Source of the DNA: an uncultured Hyphomicrobiales bacterium
GTDB lineage: Bacteria > Pseudomonadota > Alphaproteobacteria > Rhizobiales > Ancalomicrobiaceae
NCBI GenBank assembly: GCA_903930435.1
Contig: CAIYYN010000050.1
Location: 1-45,090, forward strand
Reading direction: 5' to 3'
Length of the DNA stretch: 45,090 nucleotides
In this document: positions 27,401 through 36,775 of the stretch, in pieces
Position numbering within the stretch: position 1 is the first letter of the stretch
Layout: each line of letters opens with the position of its first letter
Notes under the pieces: model-generated
Seen by the model: only the letters and a program-made list of their open reading frames with translations
What the model was told of the DNA's origin: nothing
Databases searched by the model: none
Made by a program: the position numbers and the translations under genes

Positions 27401-29323
27401 CAGCCGTTCATTGAGCGATGCGTCAAAGTCGAAGCCGACACCGTTGGCGGCTTCCAGTGTCATGTCGTGCAGATAGACAGGTGCCAGATCCGTTGGGGCA
27501 ATCGAATAAGTCCGCTCGTCAATGACCAGAAGCCCGAGGTTCTCCAGAACAGGCACACGGGCGGACAACTGGATCGGGCTTCCGGCCTGGTACAGTTTCA
27601 GGGAAAGCGACGTCCTTGGGGCTCCGGTCGGGCGATAGAAGCTGACGGCTGGTCCCGCCGATGTGTCCACCGATGTCAGCCGATTGACGACGGCAATGTC
27701 GCCGAGGGCTTCAGTTGCGCCGTAGGCTTCGCGATAGGCGGCTGTAAAGGCGTCCGCGTAACGGGCGACGAGGCCATCGACATCCGTTGATGCGTGTGTT
27801 GCCGCGAGTTCGCTGATAAGCCGGTCCGTCCACGTACGGATGAGTTCGCCAATGGCATCTTCGAGGTCTGCGTCCTCGATCTGAGGCGTTACGCCGGAGG
27901 AGCGGCCAACGATGAAGTGAACCCGCGCCAGGGACCCCTCGGGGAAACCGGGCTGGAAGGCCGTGACTTCTCCCTCGAAGACCTTGGCGAGGTAAGTCCC
28001 GATCTGGAGGCGGATATCGGTGGTGTAGCGATCACGTGGCACATAGACAAAGACCGACACAAAGCGATCAAACTGATCGCGACGGGTCAGGACGCGCAGG
28101 CGCGGGTGCTCGTCGAGGGCCAGGATGCGAATGGCGAAATCAAGCAGCGTATCTTCATCGATCTGGAAAAGGTCGTCGCGCGGATGGCTCTCGAGTACAT
28201 TGATCAGCGCCTTGCCAGAGTGTGATTGTGGATCGAAGCCAGCCCGCGAAATCACGCTGTCAATCTTCTGGCGCACATGGGGAATGGTGCGAACGGGTCG
28301 CGTGTAGGCCGTCGACGTGAAGAGCCCGACGATGCGCAATTCGCCGGTGAGCTTCCCTTTCTTGCTGAAGAGCTTGATGCCGATGAAATCCATCAGCACG
28401 CGCCGGTGCACGCGCGACGGGAGGCTTGATTTTGTGATCGTGATCACGCTTGCCGATTTCAGGAAAGCGATGACGGCTGCGGATGCATTGAGATCGCCGG
28501 GACCGCGCGAGAGAGCATGTGCGTCGGGATCGGTGAGAACGCCAAGCCCGGAGTCAGGGATGCGCTCCAGCGCGATGTGATCGCCATCCAGGCCTGTTTC
28601 GTAAGCCCGCATGCCCAGAAAGGTAAAATTGTCGTCGCGGAGCCATTTCAGGAAGGCGACAACCTCAGCCTTCTGATCGGTATCGATTTTGGGAAAATGG
28701 GTCTTGAGATCTTCGATTGCCGTATCGAGGCGGCTCAGCATCGGCTTCCAGTCGGAAACGGCGCGCCGGACATCGATCAGCGTCAGTTGCAACGCGGCTT
28801 CCAGTGCCTTGGCCGCCTTCTCGCTCAGTTGCTTGACATGGATATGGATGAGGCTCTCGCGATGGACTGACTGCCTTTTGCCCTCCGTTTGCCGATCGAT
28901 CAGCTGTGTCAGCGTTCCATCCAGCTCACGCTGGACGCTCAGGATGGGGTGCAGCACGAAACGGATTTCGCACCCTCTCTCAGTCAGTTCACCCAGTACC
29001 GAGTCCAGCAGGAACGGCATGTCGTCATTGGAGGTCTCGATGATTGTGAGCGGTTCAACAAGGTCCCGCAAATCAGGAACCTGGCTTGAGGACAGGATCG
29101 TCAACCGATGCTGACCGGCCTCACGTTGCTGGAGGCGCGTCCAGGACTCCGTCGCAATCGCCGCCAGTTGCCGAGACGAGTAGGTGGTGATGTCTTCTTC
29201 CGCAGCGTGCGCAAACAGGATATTTGCGAAGGCTTCGATGGTTTCTGTCGCAGGTGCCCGACGCAGGAGTTCACAGGTCTCGGCGATGAGTTCTGACTTC
29301 GTGGTGGTCGCGCGCGTCAGCAT
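24494..29323 (-). CDS. gdhB: NAD-specific glutamate dehydrogenase, large (L_180) type
   Basis: A 1,609-residue enzyme that oxidatively deaminates glutamate to 2-oxoglutarate and ammonia. Size and layout match the L_180 class known from Streptomyces, Pseudomonas and Caulobacter: a long N-terminal regulatory part with ACT-like segments (about residues 1-680), then the catalytic domain. Visible are [14 protein letters not shown] (near 850), [40 protein letters not shown] and the NAD-binding [16 protein letters not shown] (near 990). Homologues are often activated by aspartate or arginine and are used when amino acids serve as carbon source. The ATG at 29323 has GGAGG at the right distance; the longer frame to 29455 does not. 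The gene symbol is used by analogy. Confidence 0.93.
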   Translation of the reverse strand: [1609 protein letters not shown]

Positions 29324-29461
29324 CGATATCCTCCGGCTTGATTTGGGCTGGCTTGCTGCCACACTGCAAATCGCAGACATTTCCCAGCATTCAAGTTCGC
29401 GCATAAACATGGCGAAAGAGCAACGTTTGACGTCAAAAATGGACCGGGAGGCCAAAAAAAG

Positions 29462-30118
29462 ATGAAAAAGTCAGCGAAATCCGATGAAAAACCATCGAAA
29501 AATGCAAAATCTGCCAAAAGACCGGTCATTGGCGAGATGCCCGCCCCGCAGGCGAGCGGCGCGGTCATCACCGCACTCGATCTGACTGTGGCCCCCCTGG
29601 ACGACGAGATCTCGGCCTATTTTGCAAAATGCATGGAGAAGATCGGGTTTGTCCCGAACGTGCTGACAGCCTACGCCCATGATCTCGCCAAGCTCAAGGC
29701 GTTCATGGGGCTCTACAACGATGTGATGCTCGCACCATCGGGCCTCTCGAAGCTCGAACGGGAAATGATCGCCGTCGTGGTCTCGGCGATCAACCGGTGC
29801 TTTTACTGCCTCGTCGCTCATGGCGCGGCTGTCCGGCAGATGTCGGGTGATCCATTGCTCGGCGAATTGATGGTTATGAACTGGCGCGCAGCCAAATTGT
29901 CAAAGCGGCATCATGCCATGCTGGAATTTGCTGCCAAGCTGACTGAAACCCCCCATTTGATCGGTGAGGAGGATCGCGCTGCCCTGCGCAAGGCCGGTTT
30001 CTCGAATGCCGATATCTGGGATATCGCCGCCACGACCGGCTTCTTCAATATGTCGAACCGGGTTGCCTCGGCCACCGACATGCGGCCGAACGATGCGTAC
30101 CACGCACAAGCCCGTTAA
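29462..30118 (+). CDS. AhpD-like peroxidase-related protein
   Basis: A 218-residue protein of the carboxymuconolactone decarboxylase/AhpD fold (uncharacterised peroxidase-related subfamily). The redox centre is clear: Glu101, Cys113-Phe-Tyr-Cys116 and His120 (NRCFYCLVAHG), the AhpD-type proton-relay arrangement. The physiological partner is unknown. The first ~20 residues are almost only Lys, Ser, Ala and Asn and are probably disordered. The start at 29462 is supported by GGGAGG about 10 bases upstream, so the tail appears to be real. The gene is divergent from the glutamate dehydrogenase gene with a 138-bp gap. Confidence 0.85.
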   Translation: MKKSAKSDEKPSKNAKSAKRPVIGEMPAPQASGAVITALDLTVAPLDDEISAYFAKCMEKIGFVPNVLTAYAHDLAKLKAFMGLYNDVMLAPSGLSKLEREMIAVVVSAINRCFYCLVAHGAAVRQMSGDPLLGELMVMNWRAAKLSKRHHAMLEFAAKLTETPHLIGEEDRAALRKAGFSNADIWDIAATTGFFNMSNRVASATDMRPNDAYHAQAR

Positions 30119-30122
30119 AGAC

Positions 30123-30154
30123 AACCGACTCGCGTTTTGATCCGCGAGCCGGTT
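30123..30154. terminator. Bidirectional terminator
   Basis: AACCG-A-CTCGCG pairs with CGCGAG-C-CGGTT around an 8-base, T-rich loop; only the A/C position is unpaired. It lies between the convergent stops of the AhpD-like gene and ppa. Confidence 0.75.
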
Positions 30155-30184
30155 GGCCATTGTCTATCACGAGATCGCTGCTGC

Positions 30185-30724
30185 TTATTTGGCCTTGTCA
30201 GCCGCATAGCGCTCGATGGCCTCGACGATCAGCTTTTGCGCTTCCGCTTCGTCGCCCCATTTGACGACCTTGACCCATTTGCCGGGTTCGAGGTCCTTGT
30301 AATGCTCGAAGAAGTGGCGGATCTGCTCGATGGTGATTTCCGGCAAGTCGGAATAGCTCTTCACCTTGTCGTAGCGTTTGGTCAGCTTTGACGAGGGGAC
30401 AGCGAGGATCTTTTCGTCGCCGCCGCTCTCGTCTTCCATGTAGAGAACGCCAATCGGGCGACAGTTGATGACCGCGCCGGGGAAAATTTCGCGCGTATTG
30501 CAGACGACCACGTCGATGGGGTCGCCATCATCCGACAGCGTATGCGGCACGAAACCGTAGTTTCCGGGGTAGCGCATTGAGGTGTAGAGGAAGCGATCAA
30601 CGACCAGCGCGCCCGAGGCCTTGTCCAGTTCGTACTTGATCGGCTCGCCGCCGATTGGAACTTCGATGATCACATTGACGTCGTGCGGCGGGTTCTTGCC
30701 AATGGAAATTGCGTCAATGCGCAT
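30185..30724 (-). CDS. ppa: Inorganic pyrophosphatase, family I
   Basis: A 179-residue cytoplasmic enzyme that hydrolyses pyrophosphate and drives biosynthesis forward. The metal-binding signature Asp66-Gly-Asp68-Pro-Ile-Asp71 is intact, as are [20 protein letters not shown] and [13 protein letters not shown]. The length is that of hexameric bacterial enzymes. GGGAG lies 9 bases before the ATG. It is a single gene with its own terminator. Confidence 0.97.
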   Translation of the reverse strand: MRIDAISIGKNPPHDVNVIIEVPIGGEPIKYELDKASGALVVDRFLYTSMRYPGNYGFVPHTLSDDGDPIDVVVCNTREIFPGAVINCRPIGVLYMEDESGGDEKILAVPSSKLTKRYDKVKSYSDLPEITIEQIRHFFEHYKDLEPGKWVKVVKWGDEAEAQKLIVEAIERYAADKAK

Positions 30725-30892
30725 GAGCGATCGCTCCCAGGGTTGACTGATCAGGGTTTGCGTCCGGGCGAACTCAAGAGATCACCGGGCCGCAAGGCGC
30801 ACTCCCATACCGCATTGCACCATGGCTTGGGAAGCCCCTCCCGGTCGGTCCTTGGTCGCATGGTTGATTTGGAAGTCAGGAAATCCGCGTTG

Positions 30893-31411
30893 TCACGATG
30901 GCGTGGCAGACCAGCCATAAACGACGATGGGTAATTCCTGGTCGCCAATCCGCTCTGTCGATTCTGACACCGAGACGCCGCCGACGTGTTCATAGAAACC
31001 GCGCGCCTGATCATTGTCGGCGAGCGCGCGGACCAGGAACCGCTCGAAGCCGTACCGACGCATTTCCTCGCGAACTGCCTTGAACAGATGGCGACCAAAG
31101 CCGAGGCCCTGATACTCCGGTTTCAGGTAGATTTCGTAGATTTCGCCACCGAACGGCAACATGCGCATCCGGGAAGGGCCGATGGTGGCATAGCCGCAAA
31201 CCTTGCCGCTGACTTCCAGCACCAGCACCGCCGTGCGCCGCTCTACCGCCTTGGCCCACCACGCCGGACCCCTGCGCTCGACCATCCGTTCGAGGTTTGC
31301 GCCGGGAATAATCCCCCGGTACGCGAGGCGCCATGCCTCGTCGTGGATGGTTGCGATCGCCGACGCATCCTTGATGGTCGCTCGCCGTATGCCGATTTGA
31401 CCCACTCTCAT
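30893..31411 (-). CDS. GNAT-family N-acetyltransferase
   Basis: A 172-residue acetyltransferase of the GNAT fold. The N-terminal IRRATIKDASAIATIHDEAW, the central strand VCGYATIGPSR, the acetyl-CoA loop EYQGLGFGRHLFKAV (Q-x-x-G-x-G/A) and the C-terminal NDQARGFYEHVGG are all present. It is unrelated to the two GNATs near obgE beyond the shared fold. The substrate is unknown. It lies between ppa and typA on the same strand, with 168 bp and 128 bp gaps, so it is probably transcribed separately. Confidence 0.85.
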   Translation of the reverse strand: MRVGQIGIRRATIKDASAIATIHDEAWRLAYRGIIPGANLERMVERRGPAWWAKAVERRTAVLVLEVSGKVCGYATIGPSRMRMLPFGGEIYEIYLKPEYQGLGFGRHLFKAVREEMRRYGFERFLVRALADNDQARGFYEHVGGVSVSESTERIGDQELPIVVYGWSATPS

Positions 31412-31469
31412 GACGCAAAGCGTATCTGCGTCGCGACAGATGGGGAAGAGGCCATACGAGATTTTTTGT

Positions 31470-31498
31470 GGGGAAACGTTTCGTTGAAACGCTTCCCC
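31470..31498. terminator. Hairpin after typA
   Basis: GGGGAA-A-CGTTTC and GAAACG-C-TTCCCC form a 12-bp stem with one mismatch and a 3-base loop, ~42 bp beyond the typA stop. No T-run follows on the minus strand, so a rho-assisted or mRNA-stabilising role is possible. Confidence 0.55.
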
Positions 31499-31539
31499 AA
31501 AGTTCGATGTGTAGCGGTTGCCTGTGAGGCAAAAGTGGC

Positions 31540-33363
31540 TCAGACCGCCTTCTTCATACGATCGAACCGCTTGCGGTCATTGGGATCGAGATACATCTTG
31601 CGCAGGCGGATTGACTTCGGGGTGACTTCAACGAGTTCATCATCCTGGATCCAGGCAAGCGACTTCTCAAGAGTCATGCGGATCGGCGGCGTCAGGCGAA
31701 CAGCGTCATCCTTGCCGGCAGCGCGGATGTTGGTGAGCTGCTTGCCCTTCAACACGTTGACTTCCAGATCGTTTTCGCGCGTGTGCTCGCCAATGATCAT
31801 GCCCTGATAGACCTTCCAGCCGGGCTCGATCATCATCGGTCCGCGATCTTCGAGGTTCCACATGGCGTAGGCAACGGCTTCGCCAGCGTCATTGGAGATC
31901 AGTACGCCATTGCGGCGACCGGCGATCTCGCCCTTATAGGGCTGATAGGCATGGAACAGCCGGTTCATGATCGCGGTGCCACGCGTATCGGTCATGAGTT
32001 CCGACTGATAGCCGATGAGACCACGGGTCGGAGCGTAGAACACGAGACGCTGACGATTGCCGCCCGACGGACGCATTTCAGCCATGTCCGCCTTGCGTTC
32101 GCTCATCTTCTGGACGACGACGCCGGAATGCTCCTCGTCGACGTCGATGACCACTTCTTCAATTGGCTCGAGCGTCTCGCCGGTTTCGTCGTCCTTCTTG
32201 AGCACGACGCGTGGTCGGGAAACGGCGATCTCGAAGCCTTCGCGACGCATCGTTTCGATCAGAACGGCGAGCTGCAATTCGCCGCGGCCCGACACGAAGA
32301 ACGAATCCTTGTCTTCGGATTCTTCGATTTTCAGCGCGACGTTGCCTTCGGCTTCCTTGAGCAGGCGATCACGAATGACGCGGCTGGTCACCTTGTCGCC
32401 TTCGGTTCCGGCCAGCGGGGAATTGTTGACGATGAAAGACATTGTCACGGTCGGCGGATCAATTGGCTGGGCGACCATCGGTTCGGTGACGCTCGGATCA
32501 CAGAATGTATCAGCCACGGTGCCCTTGGTCAGACCGGCGATGGCGACGATATCACCCGCTTCGCCCAGATCGATTGGCGTGCGCTCGATGCCGCGGAAGG
32601 CGAGGATCTTGGAAATGCGTCCCTGCTCGACGAGCGAGCCATCCTGCGCCAAGACCTTGAACGCCTGGTTCGGCTTGATGGTGCCGGACGTGATACGGCC
32701 CGTGATCATGCGACCGAGGAAGGGGTTGGATTCCAGCAAGGTGCCGATCATCCGGAACGGGCCTTCATGCACCGTTGGCGGCGGGACGTGATCGATCACG
32801 AGATCGAACAGGGGAGCCATGCCGTCTGTCATCGGGCCTTCCTTGGCCCGCGCCATCCAGCCACCACGTCCCGAACCGTAGAGGATCGGGAAGTCGAGCT
32901 GCTCGTCGGTTGCGTCCAGGGCGGCAAAGAGATCGAAGACCTCGTTGACGACTTCGTCGATGCGGGCGTCGGAGCGGTCAACCTTGTTGATCGCGACGAT
33001 GGGGCGAAGGCCGACCTTGAGCGCCTTGCCAACGACGAACTTCGTCTGGGGCATCGGGCCTTCGGACGCATCGACCAACACGATTGCACCATCCACCATG
33101 TTCAGGATGCGCTCGACTTCGCCGCCGAAGTCGGCGTGGCCGGGGGTGTCGACGATGTTGATCCGCGTATCCTTCCAGACGACGGATGTCGCCTTGGCGA
33201 GAATCGTGATGCCGCGTTCCTTTTCGAGGTCATTGCTGTCCATCACCCGCTCGGCAACGCGCTGATTTTCGCGGTAGGAGCCGGATTGCTTCAAAAGCTC
33301 GTCCACAAGCGTTGTCTTGCCGTGGTCGACGTGGGCGATGATAGCGATGTTGCGCAGTTTCAT
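31540..33363 (-). CDS. typA: Ribosome-associated GTPase TypA/BipA
   Basis: A 607-residue translational GTPase of the EF-G/LepA superfamily that binds the ribosome and helps 50S assembly and low-temperature or stress growth. G1 [10 protein letters not shown] is at residues 10-19, and [23 protein letters not shown]-like domains III and V and the C-terminal BipA-specific domain ([20 protein letters not shown]) are visible. The length is standard. GAGGAT precedes the ATG. The plus strand opposite carries a long open frame, but that is a composition artefact. Confidence 0.97.
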   Translation of the reverse strand: MKLRNIAIIAHVDHGKTTLVDELLKQSGSYRENQRVAERVMDSNDLEKERGITILAKATSVVWKDTRINIVDTPGHADFGGEVERILNMVDGAIVLVDASEGPMPQTKFVVGKALKVGLRPIVAINKVDRSDARIDEVVNEVFDLFAALDATDEQLDFPILYGSGRGGWMARAKEGPMTDGMAPLFDLVIDHVPPPTVHEGPFRMIGTLLESNPFLGRMITGRITSGTIKPNQAFKVLAQDGSLVEQGRISKILAFRGIERTPIDLGEAGDIVAIAGLTKGTVADTFCDPSVTEPMVAQPIDPPTVTMSFIVNNSPLAGTEGDKVTSRVIRDRLLKEAEGNVALKIEESEDKDSFFVSGRGELQLAVLIETMRREGFEIAVSRPRVVLKKDDETGETLEPIEEVVIDVDEEHSGVVVQKMSERKADMAEMRPSGGNRQRLVFYAPTRGLIGYQSELMTDTRGTAIMNRLFHAYQPYKGEIAGRRNGVLISNDAGEAVAYAMWNLEDRGPMMIEPGWKVYQGMIIGEHTRENDLEVNVLKGKQLTNIRAAGKDDAVRLTPPIRMTLEKSLAWIQDDELVEVTPKSIRLRKMYLDPNDRKRFDRMKKAV

Positions 33364-33776
33364 TTAAATCCTCGAATGGTCGTCGGCGTCTGGTATCAGC
33401 TGTTGCCAAAACCAGAATTGGCGGTGCGACCCGTGCCCGTTAAGGGCGTCCCAGGTCCGTCACCGCGCTCCATTATGGTCATCGGTCGTGATTGGATTGG
33501 CGCGTGCATACTCTTTTCCTTGCTGCACTGCAAGGATTGGCTACGATCAAAGGAGAAATGCTGTGACGACCGTATGACGAGACAGGGTGAAATCGCGCGG
33601 CATCAGCGTTTTACAGGCTGCTTCCGTGACCCGATCAGCTCTTCGGAATTGGCTTGCGTCACCCTGAGGTCAGGACATGGTCACGCTTCAATCAGGATAG
33701 CGATTCTCAACCGGCTTCATTTGTCTCGATCGGTCCTGCGTCATTCATGTCGGCCAACCTGAGCTTCCAACGACAA
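33364..33776. other. Gene-free stretch upstream of typA
   Basis: About 410 bp without a credible ORF between the argG terminator and typA. The typA promoter should lie here. The only dyad I see is CCTTGC-6-GCAAGG at 33518-33535, a weak hairpin. Confidence 0.4.
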
Positions 33777-33802
33777 ACGGCGGACCTGTGCGGATCCGCC
33801 GT
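33777..33802 (-). terminator. Terminator after argG
   Basis: ACGGCGGA and TCCGCCGT pair exactly (8 bp) around 10 bases, and the minus strand continues TTTG. It is located 48 bp after the argG stop. Confidence 0.6.
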
Positions 33803-33849
33803 GTCTGGTCAATCCATGTCGCAAGGCCCTGTTCGGAGGCGTCCGGGAC

Positions 33850-35082
33850 TTACTGTCCCTGCTTGCGGCGGCGCTTGCCGAGTGTCCTCAAACGCAGGGC
33901 ATTGAGCTTGATGAAGCCTGCAGCATCGCGATGATCATAGGCCACTGCGCCTTCCTCGAATGTCACGAGGTCCTGATCATAAAGCGAATTCGGCGACTTG
34001 CGTCCGGTCACCATCACATTGCCCTTGTAGAGCTTGAGGCGAACGGTGCCGGAGACATTTTCCTGGCTCTTGTCGATCAGTGCCTGCAGCATCTCGCGTT
34101 CTGGCGAGAACCAGAAACCGTTGTAGATCAGTTCGGCATAACGGGGCATCAACTCATCCTTGAGATGTGCTGCGCCACGGTCGAGCGTGATCGACTCGAT
34201 GCCACGATGAGCCTGGATCAGGATTGTCCCGCCGGGTGTCTCATAAACGCCGCGCGACTTCATGCCGACGAACCGGTTTTCGACGAGATCCAGGCGACCG
34301 ATGCCATTGGCCTTGCCGAGTTCGTTGAGCCGGGTCAACAGGGTAGCCGGGGACAGGCGCTCGCCGTCAATGGCGACCGCATCGCCCTTTTCAAACTCGA
34401 TGGCGATTTCGGTTGCCTTGTCCGGGGCCGCTTCCGGCGAAATCGTCCGCATATGGACGTATTCCGGCGGTTCGATCCACGGATCTTCGAGCACCTTTCC
34501 CTCAGAGGAGGAATGCAACAGATTTGCGTCGACCGAGAAGGGTGCCTCGCCGCGCTTGTCCTTGGAAATCGGGATCTGGTTCTGTTCGGCGAACTCGATC
34601 AACGCTTCACGGCTGCGGAATGACCATTCGCGCCAGGGGGCGATGACCTTGATATCGGGTTCGAGCGCGTAATAGCCCAGTTCAAAGCGGACCTGATCGT
34701 TGCCCTTGCCGGTGGCTCCATGACAGACGGCGTCGGCGCCGACCTGGCGGGCAATTTCGATCTGACGCTTGGCAATCAAGGGCCGCGCAATCGATGTGCC
34801 CAGGAGATAAAGGCCTTCGTATTCAGCGTTTGCGCGGAACATCGGGAAGACGAAGTCCCGGCAGAATTCCTCGCGCAGATCATCGATGAAGATATTCTCT
34901 GGCTTGATACCGAGCAGCAATGCTTTCTCGCGTGCTGGTCCCAGTTCTTCGCCCTGTCCAAGATCGGCCGTAAACGTGACGACTTCGCAGCCGTACGTCA
35001 CTTGCAGCCATTTCAGGATGATGGAGGTGTCGAGCCCGCCGGAGTAGGCCAGCACAACTTTCTTGGGCGCGTCTGCGGTCAT
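33850..35082 (-). CDS. argG: Argininosuccinate synthase
   Basis: A 410-residue enzyme that condenses citrulline and aspartate with ATP cleavage, the penultimate step of arginine synthesis. The ATP P-loop AYSGGLDTS is at residues 12-20, followed by [32 protein letters not shown] and the C-terminal tetramerisation helix. A short Arg/Lys-rich tail ends the protein. It is a single gene, as is common in alphaproteobacteria, with its own terminator. Confidence 0.97.
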   Translation of the reverse strand: MTADAPKKVVLAYSGGLDTSIILKWLQVTYGCEVVTFTADLGQGEELGPAREKALLLGIKPENIFIDDLREEFCRDFVFPMFRANAEYEGLYLLGTSIARPLIAKRQIEIARQVGADAVCHGATGKGNDQVRFELGYYALEPDIKVIAPWREWSFRSREALIEFAEQNQIPISKDKRGEAPFSVDANLLHSSSEGKVLEDPWIEPPEYVHMRTISPEAAPDKATEIAIEFEKGDAVAIDGERLSPATLLTRLNELGKANGIGRLDLVENRFVGMKSRGVYETPGGTILIQAHRGIESITLDRGAAHLKDELMPRYAELIYNGFWFSPEREMLQALIDKSQENVSGTVRLKLYKGNVMVTGRKSPNSLYDQDLVTFEEGAVAYDHRDAAGFIKLNALRLRTLGKRRRKQGQ

Positions 35083-35182
35083 GATGTTCCTGCTTCCTTG
35101 ATTTCGAGTGGATTGGCCATAAACGCTCGCGCCAAAGAGTCAAGGCGCACGGCGTCCTATTCGCGTTGTTGCTTGGTTGATT

Positions 35183-35983
35183 TCAGGCGTCCGGCGACGC
35201 GTTCGCCCCGGTCCAGTGGGCAATGCGGGCGTCGATGGACGTGCCCCATCTTTGGATTACCAGCTTGTGGGTAGCGATCAGGACAATGAGCATAAGCCCC
35301 CAGCCGATCAGGACATCCGAGAGAAAATGGCCGCCGAATGCGATCCGGTTGAGGGATAAGGCTGCCGCCCAGACCAGCGCGAAATAGGCGGCCACGCCGC
35401 GTTGGCTTTCCGGCACGACAAAGGCGAATGCCAGGAACCAGAACGCCCCGCTGGCTTCGCCTGACACGAACGAGCAGTTGCGCGTGCAGGCGTTGCTGAT
35501 GACCCAGGGCAGGGTAAAGGGCTCGCTGCCGCCAAAGAGACTGGACGCAATCGGACGGGCTCGCCCCCAGTGATCCTTCAGGATGAGATTTGCAATCAAT
35601 CCGGGACCTATGACCAGCGTCGACGTCAGAAAAAGCATCGTCGACGGTCGAATTTGTTCGATCAGGCGCGGTATGACCCGCGAAGGGATCAGGCAGCGCC
35701 AGATTGTCACCAGGGCGACAGACCCGATGCTGATATTGATGGATAATAGCCCAAGTGAACGCAACAGCTTCAGATCTGGTGCACTTCCCGCCGTAAATCC
35801 GCCATCAGCGCGGTAGAATAATCGGCTGAAACCGGTGTCGATACCCGGCACGAGCATGAACAAGATGGACAGGATTGCGGTGATCAGGACGCTGGCGATC
35901 AGCGGACTGTTCTGTGCGGCGATCGTGCAGGACCGCACCCACGCCGAAAATTTATGTCGATCGATCAGCCCTGCCACACTCAT
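35183..35983 (-). CDS. PAP2-family membrane phosphatase
   Basis: A 266-residue inner-membrane protein with about six hydrophobic segments and the type-2 phosphatidic-acid-phosphatase active site: motif 1 Lys136-x6-Arg143-Pro144, motif 2 FVSGEAS (174-176), motif 3 Arg213-x5-His219-x3-Asp223. Family substrates include undecaprenyl pyrophosphate, lipid A 1-phosphate (LpxE) and phosphatidylglycerol phosphate. In motif 2 the usual Ser-Gly-His is Ser-Gly-Glu, so the general acid is changed. The nucleophile His219 is kept. It follows argG upstream with a 100-bp gap. Confidence 0.85.
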   Translation of the reverse strand: MSVAGLIDRHKFSAWVRSCTIAAQNSPLIASVLITAILSILFMLVPGIDTGFSRLFYRADGGFTAGSAPDLKLLRSLGLLSINISIGSVALVTIWRCLIPSRVIPRLIEQIRPSTMLFLTSTLVIGPGLIANLILKDHWGRARPIASSLFGGSEPFTLPWVISNACTRNCSFVSGEASGAFWFLAFAFVVPESQRGVAAYFALVWAAALSLNRIAFGGHFLSDVLIGWGLMLIVLIATHKLVIQRWGTSIDARIAHWTGANASPDA

Positions 35984-36132
35984 TACTCCCGTAAGACGGC
36001 TGCTTGATGTACGCTGGTTTCAACAGATTCGGAAGTGCGACCAATCTGCGTGCCGGACATGTTACACAGGCTGCACATCAATCCGAACCCAAAGCGCATT
36101 CAGACTGAGACCTCACCGCAAGGCTGCGCCAC

Positions 36133-36747
36133 ATGCCCATCGTCGATTTCTGGTTTGAATTCGCTTCAACTTATTCCTACGTCGCCGCGATGCGGATTGA
36201 GCGCGAAGCTGCTGCGCGAGGTGTCGGCATTCGCTGGCGACCATTCCTGCTTGGTCCCATATTTGTTGCGCAAGGGTGGAATTCGTCGCCCTTCAATCTC
36301 TATCCCGCCAAGGGCAAATACATGTGGCGCGATATGGCAAGGCTTTGTCGTGACCTCGATCTACCCTTGAAAAAGCCGCCGGAGTTTCCGCAAAACAGTC
36401 TGATTGCCGCTCGGCTGGCACTGATCGGTGCGATGGAGGGATGGCTTGTTCCTTTCGCCAAGGCCGTCTTTGCAACAGAATTTGGCGAGGGCCGCGACAT
36501 ATCCCGGCCGGATTCACTTGCGCCTATCCTGACGTCGCTTGGCCTTGACCCGCATTCCCTGCTGACGCGCGCGCGAACCGATGAGGGCGTCAAATCGCGA
36601 TTGCGGGCTTCCACGGAGGAAGCCCAGAGCGTTGGCATTTTCGGCGCACCCAGCTTTGTGACAGAAGACAATGAACTGTTCTGGGGCAATGATCGGCTGG
36701 AAATGGCGCTTGACTGGGCGTCGGGCGCAGGAACACGGCCGATCTGA
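36133..36747 (+). CDS. 2-hydroxychromene-2-carboxylate isomerase-like, DsbA-fold protein
   Basis: A 204-residue thioredoxin-fold protein of the HCCA isomerase/kappa-class GST group. The start VDFWFEFASTYSYVAA replaces the redox CxxC with Ser/Thr, as in this group. NLYPAKGKYMWRDMARLC and the C-terminal VGIFGAPSFVTEDNELFWGNDR are typical. Known members isomerise hydroxychromene carboxylates in naphthalene breakdown with glutathione. No aromatic-degradation genes are nearby, so a general glutathione-dependent role is likelier. It converges on yciB. Confidence 0.88.
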   Translation: MPIVDFWFEFASTYSYVAAMRIEREAAARGVGIRWRPFLLGPIFVAQGWNSSPFNLYPAKGKYMWRDMARLCRDLDLPLKKPPEFPQNSLIAARLALIGAMEGWLVPFAKAVFATEFGEGRDISRPDSLAPILTSLGLDPHSLLTRARTDEGVKSRLRASTEEAQSVGIFGAPSFVTEDNELFWGNDRLEMALDWASGAGTRPI

Positions 36748-36775
36748 TAAATCATTTGTCCCTGCGGACGAGATT

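Noticed and set aside
26891-27790. A 299-codon plus-strand frame inside the glutamate dehydrogenase gene
   Set aside because: Antisense to a gene with conserved catalytic motifs; composition artefact.
31783-33762. A 659-codon open frame on the plus strand opposite typA
   Set aside because: It lies antisense to a full-length, highly conserved typA, has no domain, and reflects the codon bias of the real strand. Its last part beyond 33364 has no ribosome site or similarity.
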